Below are positions 37,692-47,616 of a stretch of 64,000 nucleotides of DNA, piece after piece (position 1 is the first letter of the stretch; every line of letters begins with the position of its first letter). Made by a program: the position numbers and the translations under genes. Origin of the DNA: Rubrivivax sp. (lineage in GTDB: Bacteria; Pseudomonadota; Gammaproteobacteria; Burkholderiales; Burkholderiaceae_C); contig JADJYX010000001.1 of assembly GCA_016719535.1 (NCBI GenBank), positions 186,001 through 250,000 on the forward strand. The letters run 5' to 3'. Below the pieces are notes generated by a model, which was not told the origin of the DNA, did not search any database, and saw only the letters and a list, made by a program, of their open reading frames with translations.

Positions 37692-39782
37692 ATGCCCCTG
37701 GACACTCCTCTGATGATCGACCAGCCGCCGCCGGCCGCAACCCGATGGCGCGAACGCGTCCGCGCCGGGCTGGCGGCGTGCTGGCGGCTGATCCGCCTGC
37801 ACACACTGAAGAGCCGGCTGGCGGCCGGCGGCCTGCTGGCGATGCTGGTCGGCATGGGCTCGGCGGTCTGGTATGCGGGCGAGATCGCCCGCCAGGGCCT
37901 GCTCGAGGTGACCACGGGCCATGAACAGGTCGAGGCCGCGCGCACGGCGGCCATCATCGGGCGCCGCGTGGCCGAGCTGCAGCGGGCGCTGCGCGTCACC
38001 GCGGCGGCGATGGATCCGTCGATGCTGCCGTCGGCCGCGTCCGTGGCCGAGTATCTGCAGTCGCAGGCCGCCACGCGCGCGATGTTCGGCACGCTGGCCG
38101 TCGTCGACGCCGGCGGCCGGCTGCTCGTCTCGCTGGGGGCCGCCGGTGCACAGACGCCCGGCATCTCCGTCGGCGATCGCGTTCACATCCGGCGCACGCT
38201 GCAGGAACGTCGGGCGGTGGTGTCCGAGCCGGTACTGAGCCGGTTGTCCGATCTGCCGGTGGTCATCTTCACGCAGCCCATCTTCGACGGCGGCGGCCGA
38301 GTCGCCGGCGTGCTGACCGGCAGCATCACGCTGACCACGCAGGACCTGCTGCAGGACATCGTGGACAGCCGCGACGACGACCGCGACACGCTCATCGTCG
38401 TGTCAGATGCCCATGGGCGCATCGTTGCGCATCCGCAGCGCGCGCGCGTGATGCAGCTGGTCGACACCGAGCCGCGGCTGGCGCGCGCCGTCGGGCTGTG
38501 GATCAGCGACGGCCGGCCGCTGGTGCGCAATGCCGGCGCCTGGGCGGACGACGAGCATGTGGTGGCGATGGCCGCCGACGGCAATTCGCCCTGGCATGTG
38601 TGGCGCAGCACGCCGGCCCGGCTGCTGGCCGCACCGCTGCAGCAGGCCAGCCGGCGGGCCGTCTGGGTGGTGGGCGCACTGGCCCTGCTGCTGTCGACCC
38701 TGCTGGTCTGGAACCTGGCCCGTCAGCTCGAGCCGCTGGCCGACCTGGAGCGGCGATCGATGGCGCTGCTGCGCGGCGACGACCATTCGCCCTGGCCAGA
38801 CGCCGACGGCGAGATCGGCAGCGTGGTGCAGACGTTGCGCCATGTGTGGGCCGAACGCGCCCAGACCGAGCGCATCAATGCCAATGTGCTGGCGCGCCTG
38901 TCGTCGGTGATGGCGGCGGCGCCGGTCGGGCTGGCCTTCACGCGCAACCGCACCTATGAACTGGTGAGCGCCGAGCTGTGCCGCATGCTCGGGCGCAGCG
39001 AAGACAGCCTGGTCGGGCATCCGGGTGACGCCATCTTCGCGTCGCACGACGACTACCTGGCCATCGGTGCGCGGGTGGCGGCGGCCTTTGCCCAGGGCGA
39101 GGTCTATACCGGCGACTGGCGGCTGCTGCGGGCCGACGGCTCGCAGTTCTGGGGCCGTCTGCTGGCGCGTCCGGTGGTGGCGGCTGATCCGTCGGCCGGC
39201 ACCATCTGGAGCGTCCACGACGTCACCGAGCAGGTCGAGGACCACCGCCAGCTCCAGCATGCGGCCACGCACGATGCGCTGACCGGCGTGCTCAACCGCA
39301 AGGGCTTCGAACAGGCGATGGCCGAGCTCATGGCCCAGGCGGTGGAGCCTGCGGGTTCGCTGGTGATGATCGACCTCGACCGCTTCAAGCCGATCAACGA
39401 CAGCGCCGGCCATGCCGCCGGCGACGCCGTGCTGCGGGCGGTGGCGGCGGCGATGCAGCGGCAGGTGCGCGCCAGCGACGTGGTCGGCCGCCTCGGCGGT
39501 GATGAATTTGCGCTGCTGCTGCGCGGTTGCGACGAGCGCCGGGCCGTCGACATCGCCGACAAGGTCAGGCTGGCGATCGAATGCACGGTCGTCGACTGGG
39601 ACGGACGGCCGCTCTCGGTCGGGGCCAGCCTGGGCGTCAGCGCGCACCGCCTTGACCTCGACGGCCCGGCGCAGTGGCTGGCGATGGCCGACGACGCGTG
39701 CTATGCCGCCAAGCGCGCGGGCGGCGCTTCGGTCCATGTCGCGCAGCCCATCGGCGCGACGATTCCGGCCGCGCTGCACTGA
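37692..39782 (+). CDS. Membrane-bound diguanylate cyclase with Cache-type sensor and PAS domains
   Basis: A roughly 696-aa signalling protein. It has a membrane helix (LAAGGLLAMLVGMGSAVWY), a periplasmic sensor of about 270 residues with the dCache-like LAVVDAGGRLLVS..GDRVHIRRTLQ, a second helix (VWVVGALALLLSTLLVWNLA), a HAMP-like linker, a PAS domain ending GTIWSVHDVTEQVED and a GGDEF domain with LGGDEFALLL. The intact GGDEF means that c-di-GMP synthesis is expected, probably under control of an extracellular small molecule. The start is uncertain: ATG 37692 has CGGAG directly adjacent, while GTG 37671 and ATG 37713 are in frame. Confidence 0.9.
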   Translation: MPLDTPLMIDQPPPAATRWRERVRAGLAACWRLIRLHTLKSRLAAGGLLAMLVGMGSAVWYAGEIARQGLLEVTTGHEQVEAARTAAIIGRRVAELQRALRVTAAAMDPSMLPSAASVAEYLQSQAATRAMFGTLAVVDAGGRLLVSLGAAGAQTPGISVGDRVHIRRTLQERRAVVSEPVLSRLSDLPVVIFTQPIFDGGGRVAGVLTGSITLTTQDLLQDIVDSRDDDRDTLIVVSDAHGRIVAHPQRARVMQLVDTEPRLARAVGLWISDGRPLVRNAGAWADDEHVVAMAADGNSPWHVWRSTPARLLAAPLQQASRRAVWVVGALALLLSTLLVWNLARQLEPLADLERRSMALLRGDDHSPWPDADGEIGSVVQTLRHVWAERAQTERINANVLARLSSVMAAAPVGLAFTRNRTYELVSAELCRMLGRSEDSLVGHPGDAIFASHDDYLAIGARVAAAFAQGEVYTGDWRLLRADGSQFWGRLLARPVVAADPSAGTIWSVHDVTEQVEDHRQLQHAATHDALTGVLNRKGFEQAMAELMAQAVEPAGSLVMIDLDRFKPINDSAGHAAGDAVLRAVAAAMQRQVRASDVVGRLGGDEFALLLRGCDERRAVDIADKVRLAIECTVVDWDGRPLSVGASLGVSAHRLDLDGPAQWLAMADDACYAAKRAGGASVHVAQPIGATIPAALH

Positions 39783-39797
39783 AAGCGGGCGCAGCGA

Positions 39798-41534
39798 TCA
39801 GCGCCGCGGCAGAAAGTCCCGCCAGCCGTACGACCGCTGCGGCGGCTCGCACAGGAAGGGTCCCGGGGTGCCGGCAGCCGGCGGCAGGTCGCAGACGGCA
39901 AACCATTCCTTCGACGCCGGGTTGCGGAATTCGCGCAGCCGCGCCGCCAGGTGGCGCGCGCGGTCCACGTCGCCCTGGCGCGCCAGTTCCTCGGCCCAGG
40001 CCATCATCAGCCGCGTGTCCAGCAGGTAGTGCGTCGCGCGGTCGAAGGCATGTGCACGCAGCCGCGGATCCACCTCGGTGGTGGCCGCGGCATAGTCCGC
40101 ATGGTGGGCAAAGAACAGGCTGTCCTGCCCGCGCTCGATGCGCTGCGCCAGGGGCACGTCGCCATCCGCGGCGCTGAAGATCGCGGTCACGCGCGTGTAG
40201 TCCCACACCGCGTACGACACCAGCGCCAGCGCCAGCGCCGCCGCCGGAAACAGCATGCGCACGCCTTCGCGTTCGGCCGGCTGCGCGTCGGCGCCCAGCC
40301 CGAAGCCGAAGGCCCAGGCCGCCGGCAGCAGGAAGTAGGCGTACCACAGCGGGTACTCCAGCAGGCTGTGCAGGCCGATCATCAGCACGAACATCAGCGC
40401 CGCACGGCGGCTGGCCGCGCCGTCGCCCGCGGCCCGCCCCGCGCGCCGCACCGTCAGCGCCAGCGCGCCCAGCAGCAGCGCCAGCACCAGCGCGGCCAGC
40501 GGCAGGCCGAGCTCCACCGCCAGCTGCAGCGGCAGGTTGTGCGTGTGGTCGAAGAAGGCCGTCGGACGGCCGGGGAAGGGCGTGAGCGTCCAGGCGAGGT
40601 TGAATTCGCCCCAGCCCACGCCCGCCCAGGGGTGGGCGCGGACCAGCGCCAGCGTATTGGCCCAGATGCGAAAGCGCGAGCCCGAGACATCGGTTTCGGC
40701 CAGGCGTGCGGCGCCGCCGAAGCTCTGCCGCGTGATCTCGGCCCATTGCGCCATGCCGAACCAGGCCAGCGCATACAGCAAGGGCGCGGCCAGCAGCAGC
40801 GCGCGCACGGGCCTGGACAGGCGCCGGTCCAGCAGGCCCCACAAGGCCAGGACGCCGACGCTGACCAGCCCCGTGCGCGACGCCGTCAGCACCACGCCGA
40901 CGATCAGCGCCGCGAAGGCCAGCGCGCCGGCGGCGCGTGGCAGGCGGCGCAGTTCCAGCAAGGCCACCGCGGCGATGGCGGCCCACAGCAGCACGCTGCT
41001 GAGGTGGTTGGGCTGGCGCAGGTTGCCCACCGCGCGGCCGACGATGTTGCTGGCGGCGATCCAGTCACCATCGGGCCAGGCCGGCGCGAAGACCTGCACC
41101 AGGCCGAGGCCGAGGTTGACCAGCCCGGTGACCAGCCAGGCCCAGGCGAAGCACGCGAAGACGGCGTCGCCGTCAGTGGCGCCGCGTGCGGCGGCGCCTG
41201 CATGCACCAGCAGTGCGGCGATGCCCAGCATGCCCAGCGCCGACAGCGTCAGCGAATGCGGCAGCGCCCCGAATACCCCCGAGGCCAGCGCCGCCAGCGC
41301 CAGCAGCGCCAGCGCGGCCTGCACCGGCCAGGCCGCCCGGCTGGCCGAAAAACCGCGCTGCGACGGCTGCGTGGCCGCCAGCAGCAGCACCAGTGCCGCC
41401 CAGCCGCCCAGCGCCAGCGCCTGGTTGAGGAAGGTCGGCGACGGCGATACGTTCCAGGCCAGCAGCGTGGGCAGTGCCGCCGCCAGCAGCGCAGCCATCA
41501 GCAGCAACGGGGTGCGCGCGGGGTCGGTCGTCAT
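39798..41534 (-). CDS. O-antigen ligase / PglL-type O-oligosaccharyltransferase
   Basis: The 578-aa protein has about twelve membrane helices, a Wzy_C core with GNLRQPNHLSSVLLWAAIAAVAL and the periplasmic loop PTAFFDHTHNLPLQLAVELGLP, and a soluble C-terminal region with helical repeats. The NQPNHL-like motif, the HxHN motif and the long C-terminal domain are typical of PglL/PilO enzymes that transfer lipid-linked glycans to pilins, and of related O-antigen ligases. Type IV pilin genes lie 9-20 kb downstream, which fits pilin glycosylation, but lipopolysaccharide ligation cannot be excluded. The ATG at 41534 is preferred over longer, unconserved starts. Confidence 0.85.
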   Translation of the reverse strand: MTTDPARTPLLLMAALLAAALPTLLAWNVSPSPTFLNQALALGGWAALVLLLAATQPSQRGFSASRAAWPVQAALALLALAALASGVFGALPHSLTLSALGMLGIAALLVHAGAAARGATDGDAVFACFAWAWLVTGLVNLGLGLVQVFAPAWPDGDWIAASNIVGRAVGNLRQPNHLSSVLLWAAIAAVALLELRRLPRAAGALAFAALIVGVVLTASRTGLVSVGVLALWGLLDRRLSRPVRALLLAAPLLYALAWFGMAQWAEITRQSFGGAARLAETDVSGSRFRIWANTLALVRAHPWAGVGWGEFNLAWTLTPFPGRPTAFFDHTHNLPLQLAVELGLPLAALVLALLLGALALTVRRAGRAAGDGAASRRAALMFVLMIGLHSLLEYPLWYAYFLLPAAWAFGFGLGADAQPAEREGVRMLFPAAALALALVSYAVWDYTRVTAIFSAADGDVPLAQRIERGQDSLFFAHHADYAAATTEVDPRLRAHAFDRATHYLLDTRLMMAWAEELARQGDVDRARHLAARLREFRNPASKEWFAVCDLPPAAGTPGPFLCEPPQRSYGWRDFLPRR

Positions 41535-41662
41535 CGGGCGCGGGATGCTAGCAGGCGGCCCGGCGCCGCAGGCCTGCACCCGGGCTGTCGCCGATGGCCG
41601 CGGCGCCGGGCCGGCGCTATGCTGGGCCGCAGACCCCATCGACACCCGCCGCGAGGAGACCC

Positions 41663-42601
41663 ATGCGACGCCGCCCCCTTCTGCAGGCCCTGGCCACACT
41701 CGCCGCCGGCACCGCGCTGCCGGCGCGCGCCCAGGCCACCAAGGTCGTCTTCGGCTATACCGCGGTGACCGACTTCGCATCGGTCTTCGTCGCCAGGGAG
41801 GAGGGTTTCTTCGGCAAGCGCGGGCTCGACGTCGAACTGAAATTCGTGCCCATCAATTCGACCATCCCGGCGGCCATCCAGTCCGATTCACTGCACATCG
41901 GCGGGCCCACGCCCTCGGTCTTCCTGCAGTCGGTCGACGGCGGGCTCGACCATGTGGTGGTGGCCGGCGGCGGCATGACGAGCAAGACCATCACCGGCTT
42001 CGGCCTGGTGGCGCGTGCCGGCAGCGGCATCCGCACGCCGGCCGATTGCGTGGGCAAGAAGATCGGCGTGCCGGGGCTGGGCGCCTTCCTGCACGTGACC
42101 TTCCGCGCCTGGCTCAAGCAGTCGGGCGTGGACTACGCCAAGGTCAATTTCATCGAGGCCGCCTTCCCGCAGCACGGTGACCTGCTGCGCGGCGGCTCGC
42201 TCGACGCCGTGGTCACCGCCGACCCCTTCATGAGCCGCATCACCGACACCGGCGCCGGCTACGTGGCCAGTTATTACTCCACCTTCCTGCCCGAGGGCCA
42301 GCCGACCATCGTGCACGTGGCGCGCCGCGACTGGGTGGCGAAGAACCCGGCGGCCGTCAAGGCCTTCCGCGAGGGCGTGCAGGAGGCCGCCGCCTTCATG
42401 GGCAGGCCCGCCAACGACGCCAGGGTGCGCGCGGCCATCGGCAAATACATCAAGCTGCCGCCCGAGGTGCTGGCCAAGGCGCAGATCTCGCCGCCGACGC
42501 CGCTGGTGAGCGAGAAGCAGCTCGACGGCTGGGTCGCGCTGATGAAGGACCAGGGCATGCTCAAGGGCAGCCCGGCAGTGGCCACGCTGATCGCCAAATG
42601 A
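41663..42601 (+). CDS. ABC transporter substrate-binding protein, NitT/TauT class
   Basis: The 312-aa protein begins MRRRPLLQALATLAAGTALPARAQ, a signal peptide with Tat-like arginines. It has the NMT1/SsuA-like fold: FGYTAVTDFASVFVAREEGFFGKRGLDVELKF, IGVPGLGAFLHVTFRAWLKQSG and LDAVVTADPFMSRI. It would capture an anionic or aromatic organic ligand in the periplasm. GAGGAG lies seven bases upstream. Permease and ATPase genes are absent here. The stop overlaps the cyclase start (ATGA), and a crotonase follows, so the ligand may feed the same catabolic route. Confidence 0.88.
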   Translation: MRRRPLLQALATLAAGTALPARAQATKVVFGYTAVTDFASVFVAREEGFFGKRGLDVELKFVPINSTIPAAIQSDSLHIGGPTPSVFLQSVDGGLDHVVVAGGGMTSKTITGFGLVARAGSGIRTPADCVGKKIGVPGLGAFLHVTFRAWLKQSGVDYAKVNFIEAAFPQHGDLLRGGSLDAVVTADPFMSRITDTGAGYVASYYSTFLPEGQPTIVHVARRDWVAKNPAAVKAFREGVQEAAAFMGRPANDARVRAAIGKYIKLPPEVLAKAQISPPTPLVSEKQLDGWVALMKDQGMLKGSPAVATLIAK

Positions 42602-43416
42602 GGCCCGACATGCCGCGCACCTTCGTCGACCTGTCGATCTACCTCGAGAACGACGTGCTGTCCGATCCGCCCGCCTTTGCGCCCAGGATCCAGTATTTCA
42701 CCCACGACCACACCTACGAGCAGATCGCGCCCTTCTTCCCCGGCCTGCAGCAGGCCGACCTGCCCGACGGCGAGGGCTGGGCGGTGGAGACGGTGCAGCT
42801 GTCCACGCACAACGGCACCCACCTGGATGCGCCCTACCACTTCCATTCGACGATGGACAAGGCGCTGGGCGAGAAGAAGCCCGCCATCGCCATCGACCAG
42901 GTGCCGCTGGAGTGGTGCTTCCAGCCCGGCGTCAAGCTCGACTTGCGCCACTTCGCCGACGGCTACGTGGTCACCGCGGCCGATGTCGAGGCCGAGTTGA
43001 AGCGCATCGGCCACACCCTGCAGCCGCTGCAGATCGTGGTCGTCAATACGCGCGCCGGCAGCCGCTACGGCCAGCCGGACTACGTCAGCGCCGGCTGCGG
43101 CATGGGCTACGAGGCGACGATGTACCTGCTGGAACGCGGCGTGCGCCTGACCGGCACCGACGCCTGGAGCTGGGACGCGCCCTTCGTGCACACCGCGAAG
43201 AAATACGGCCAGACGCACGACGCCAGCCTGATCTGGGAGGGCCACAAGGCCGGCCGCGACATCGGCTACTGCCACCTGGAGAAGCTGCACAACCTGGAAG
43301 CGCTGCCGCCGAGCGGCTTCACCATCAGCTGCTTCCCGCACAAGATCCGCGGCGCCTCGGCCGGCTGGACCCGCGCCGTGGCGATCTTCGACGATGCCTT
43401 GATGGCTTCGCGCTGA
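42598..43416 (+). CDS. Cyclase family protein (kynurenine-formamidase-like)
   Basis: The 272-aa metal-dependent hydrolase has the family signature STHNGTHLDAPYHFHS (HxGTHxDxPxHF, metal-binding His/Asp) near residues 67-82, plus DYVSAGCGMGYEATMYL and the end FPHKIRGASAGWTRAVAIF. Relatives include KynB kynurenine formamidase and cyclic-ester or isatin hydrolases. The start could also be the Met at 42610. It is coupled to the binding-protein gene and one base upstream of the crotonase gene, forming a three-gene operon for an unidentified substrate. Confidence 0.85.
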   Translation: MRPDMPRTFVDLSIYLENDVLSDPPAFAPRIQYFTHDHTYEQIAPFFPGLQQADLPDGEGWAVETVQLSTHNGTHLDAPYHFHSTMDKALGEKKPAIAIDQVPLEWCFQPGVKLDLRHFADGYVVTAADVEAELKRIGHTLQPLQIVVVNTRAGSRYGQPDYVSAGCGMGYEATMYLLERGVRLTGTDAWSWDAPFVHTAKKYGQTHDASLIWEGHKAGRDIGYCHLEKLHNLEALPPSGFTISCFPHKIRGASAGWTRAVAIFDDALMASR

Positions 43417-43417
43417 G

Positions 43418-44326
43418 ATGCCCGCCTTCCGCTCGCTGCTGATCGAGAAGGATGCGCAGCAGCCGCGCATCGCGCGCCTGCGCCTGAACCGCCCCGAGCG
43501 GCTGAATGCCATCGACGAGCACATGCCCGGCGAGATCCGCGCCGCGGTCGACTGGGCGGTGGCCGACGATCAGGTGCACGTCATCGTCGTCGAGGGCGCG
43601 GGCAAGGGCTTCTGCGGCGGCTACGACCTCTCCATCTTCGGCGAAGGGCAGATCGACCACCCCTGCCAGCAGGAGCGGCAGCCCTGGGACCCGATGGCCG
43701 ACCATGCCTTCATGAAGCGCTGCACCGAGGACTTCATGAGCCTGTGGCGCTGCCCGAAGCCGACGATTGCCAAGGTGCATGGCGCCGCGGTGGCCGGCGG
43801 CAGCGACATCGCGCTGTGCTGCGACCTGCTGGTGATGGCCGACGATGCGCGCATCGGCTACATGCCCACGCGCGTGTGGGGCTGCCCCACCACCGCGATG
43901 TGGACCTACCGCCTGGGCCCCACGCGCGCCAAGCAGCTGATGTTTACCGGCGACGTCATCGACGGCCGCACCGCCGCCGACTGGGGCCTGGCCAACCTGG
44001 CGGTACCGGCGGCCGAGCTGGATGCGGCGACGATAAAACTGGCCGCCCGCATCGCCGGCGTGCCGCGCAGCCAGCTGGCGATGCACAAGATGGTCGTCAA
44101 CCAGGTGCTGCTGAGCATGGGGCTGGAGCAGACGCAGCAGCTGGCCACGCTGTTCGACGGCATCACCCGCCACAACCCCGAAGGGCTGTGGTTCCGCCGT
44201 TATGCGCAGGCCGAAGGCTTCAAGGCCGCGGTGGCCTGGCGCGACAGCGGCGAACCCATCCCCGAGGGGGATGAAGCGCGTGCGCGCATCGCCGAGCTCG
44301 AGGCGAAGCTGCGCCGGGAGCCTTGA
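43418..44326 (+). CDS. Enoyl-CoA hydratase/isomerase family protein (crotonase)
   Basis: The 302-aa protein has the crotonase fold: ARLRLNRPERLNAID, the oxyanion-hole FCGGYDLSIFGEG and KVHGAAVAGGSDIALCCDLLVMADDARIGYMPTRVWGCP. In classical hydratases a catalytic Glu follows the Pro in this last region; here the residue is Thr (MPTRVWG). A standard hydratase reaction is therefore doubtful, and another crotonase reaction such as isomerisation, ring cleavage or thioester hydrolysis is more likely. It is the third gene of the small operon with the binding protein and cyclase. Confidence 0.85.
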   Translation: MPAFRSLLIEKDAQQPRIARLRLNRPERLNAIDEHMPGEIRAAVDWAVADDQVHVIVVEGAGKGFCGGYDLSIFGEGQIDHPCQQERQPWDPMADHAFMKRCTEDFMSLWRCPKPTIAKVHGAAVAGGSDIALCCDLLVMADDARIGYMPTRVWGCPTTAMWTYRLGPTRAKQLMFTGDVIDGRTAADWGLANLAVPAAELDAATIKLAARIAGVPRSQLAMHKMVVNQVLLSMGLEQTQQLATLFDGITRHNPEGLWFRRYAQAEGFKAAVAWRDSGEPIPEGDEARARIAELEAKLRREP

Positions 44327-44398
44327 GGCGGCCTGGCATCCGATGGCGTCACCCGCCGCGCAGTGCCAGCAATGGCGGCGGCTTGCGGCGCGTTGCCG

Positions 44399-44454
44399 TC
44401 ATTCGCTGGTGCGTCTCTTGGCCCTGGTCTGGCCTGCTGATGCCCCTGGCCGGG
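44399..44454 (+). repeat. Left arm of a 56-bp inverted repeat
   Basis: This 56-bp arm is the reverse complement of 44838-44893 with a single mismatch (T/C near its inner end). Beyond it the similarity goes on with deletions: CTTTGCGGG, AGAAAGCACCT and AATGCAAC occur in both flanks. The two are thus diverged inverted copies of one interspersed element. The region between the crotonase and thiolase genes (44327-44922) contains only this element and a poly-G stretch. Confidence 0.8.
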
Positions 44455-44532
44455 CGGCGGGGCACCTACTTTGCGGGCAGAGGGCAGAAAGCACCTTCAA
44501 TGCAACCGGGTGGGGCGGTCGGTCGGCGCGGC

Positions 44533-44592
44533 GGGGGGGGGGGGCGGGGGGGGGGGGGGGGGGGGCGGGGGGGGGGGTGGGGGGGGGGGGGG
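44533..44592. repeat. Poly-G stretch between inverted-repeat arms
   Basis: Sixty bases are G except for three interruptions by C or T. It lies roughly midway between the arms of the 56-bp inverted repeat, where a hairpin would stall a polymerase. Like the stretch at 14848-14947, it is most likely an assembly or base-calling artefact, so the true spacing of the arms is unknown. Confidence 0.75.
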
Positions 44593-44837
44593 CGGGCGCT
44601 GGACACCCACCCGCGCAGGAGGGGGGCATGCCATGGCGGTGGTCCAGCGGATGCGGGCCGCGCTTGTCGGTGAAAGGTCGGACTGTCGAGCAATCCTTTG
44701 CGAGAGCATCGAATGACAGCCGCACCGAGCGCAGCGAGCGATCCGCACCCGACGAGCGGGGTGTTGCATTCGAGGTGCTTTCTTTGCTTCCCTTCTTTGC
44801 ACCCGCAAAGAAAGGGAGTCGGCCGCCGGGCCGAAAC

Positions 44838-44893
44838 CCCGGCCGGGGGCATCAGCAGGCCAGACCAGGGCCAAGAGACGCACCAGCGAATGA
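44838..44893 (-). repeat. Right arm of the inverted repeat, longer copy with internal hairpin
   Basis: This arm matches 44399-44454 inverted. The copy on this side is longer and continues leftward through a hairpin, CCCTTCTTTGC (44790-44800) against GCAAAGAAAGGG (44805-44816). Then come GGTGCTTTC and, near 44700-44760, GC-rich bases such as GATCGCTCGCTGCGCTC read on the minus strand. Short frames inside it look like fortuitous ORFs, and I do not call them genes. Confidence 0.75.
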
Positions 44894-44922
44894 TGACAAT
44901 GCGCCGATCGCCGCCGCCCCGC

Positions 44923-46128
<1,206 letters not shown>

Positions 46129-46323
46129 GTCGGGAAACCTCATGGGGTGCAGACCGCATTCTGCGACAGCCGCGCCGCGGCAGCGCCGGCGGCGTGACGA
46201 AGTGCGCATGCGCTCACCGGGCGCGGCCCCGGGTTCAAGTTGCAATGGCGGCGTGCCGAAAGCACCCGTATCCGCGCAGCAGCGCAACGTGTCCACCGGG
46301 CACGCGCCCGAGAAGTACCGCTC

Positions 46324-47616
46324 ATGCCCAGCACCGTCGCCGTCCAGGACCTGAAGATCGGCATGTTCATCCGCCTCGAGCTGGGCTGGATGTCGCATCC
46401 CTTCCCGCTGTCGAGCTTCCGCATCTCGACGGCCGAGCAGATCGCCACCATCCGCGGCCTGGGCCTGAAGCAGGTCACCTGGCTGCCCGAGAAGAGCGAC
46501 CTGTCCGCAGCGCCGCAGGCCGACGTCGCTGCACCGCCGTCGGCAGCCGATGCCGCCCGGGCCGAAGCCGAACGCCTGGCGGCGCAGCGGCGCGAGCAGC
46601 TGCAGGCCCAGCGCGACGCGCTGCGCCGCTGCGAGGCGCAGTACGACGAGGCCTCTGACTCGATGCGCCAGGTCAACGCGCTGCTCGGCCCCGAGCCGGT
46701 CACCGCGGCGCGGCAGGCGCAGGCGCTGGCGCGCGCCATGCTCGACAAGATGCTGGTCGACGGCGAGCTCTGCATCCGGCTGCTGTCCAGCCAGGGCGGG
46801 GACCGCATGACGGCGCATGCGCTCAACGTCACCGTGGTCTCGCTGCTGATGGGGCGTGCACTGGGCTTGCCCGAGCCGGACCTGCTCGACGTCGGCACCG
46901 GCGCCCTGCTGCACGACATCGGCAAGCTCGACCTGCCCACGCGCGTGCACTTTCCCGAAGAAGGCTTCAGCAGCGCCGAGGTCAAGGCCTACCGCGACCA
47001 CGTGACGCTGGGCGTCGCGCGCGGCCGGCAGATGCAGCTGAGCGCCGGCGCGCTGCAGGTGCTGGCCGAGCACCACGAGATGGCCGACGGCAGCGGCTTC
47101 CCGGCCCGCCTGGCGCTGGACGCGATCTCGCCGGGCTCGCGCCTGGTGGCGCTGGTCAACCGCTACGACAACCTGTGCAACCCGGGCCCGCGCGGCGTGC
47201 CGCTGACGCCGCACGAGGCGGTGTCGGTGCTGTTTGCGCAGAACCGCAGCAAGTTCGACATGCCCATCCTCAGCGGCTTCATCCGCATGATGGGCGTCTA
47301 TCCGGCGGGGTCGGTGGTGCAGCTCACCGACGACCGCTACGCGCTCGTCATGCAGGTCAACAGCTCGCGCCCGCTGAAGCCGCGCGTGCTGGTGCACGAT
47401 GCCAGGGTGCCGCGCGACGAGGCGCTGCTGCTCGATCTGGAGCAGATGCCCGACCTCGGCATCCGCCGCAGCCTGCAGCCGTCCAAGCTGCCGCCGGCAG
47501 CGGCCAGCTACCTGGCGCCCCGGCCGCGCGTGACCTACTACTTCGACGTCACTGCACCCGCGCGCGAGGCCGCCGAGGCCGAGCTGGCGCAGGAGGCCTC
47601 GTGCACCGCGCACTGA
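46324..47616 (+). CDS. HD-GYP domain protein, probable c-di-GMP phosphodiesterase
   Basis: The 430-aa protein has an N-terminal DUF3391 region (VQDLKIGMFIRLELGWMSHPFP), an alanine/glutamine-rich coiled linker (about 75-130) and an HD-GYP domain. The HD pair is in GALLHDIGKLDLPTRV (near residue 195). The GYP motif reads EHHEMADGSGFPARL, with Phe replacing Tyr, so the domain is probably still active but slightly divergent. It should hydrolyse c-di-GMP to GMP. The next gene, a GGDEF-EAL protein, starts within its last 16 bases. Confidence 0.9.
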   Translation: MPSTVAVQDLKIGMFIRLELGWMSHPFPLSSFRISTAEQIATIRGLGLKQVTWLPEKSDLSAAPQADVAAPPSAADAARAEAERLAAQRREQLQAQRDALRRCEAQYDEASDSMRQVNALLGPEPVTAARQAQALARAMLDKMLVDGELCIRLLSSQGGDRMTAHALNVTVVSLLMGRALGLPEPDLLDVGTGALLHDIGKLDLPTRVHFPEEGFSSAEVKAYRDHVTLGVARGRQMQLSAGALQVLAEHHEMADGSGFPARLALDAISPGSRLVALVNRYDNLCNPGPRGVPLTPHEAVSVLFAQNRSKFDMPILSGFIRMMGVYPAGSVVQLTDDRYALVMQVNSSRPLKPRVLVHDARVPRDEALLLDLEQMPDLGIRRSLQPSKLPPAAASYLAPRPRVTYYFDVTAPAREAAEAELAQEASCTAH

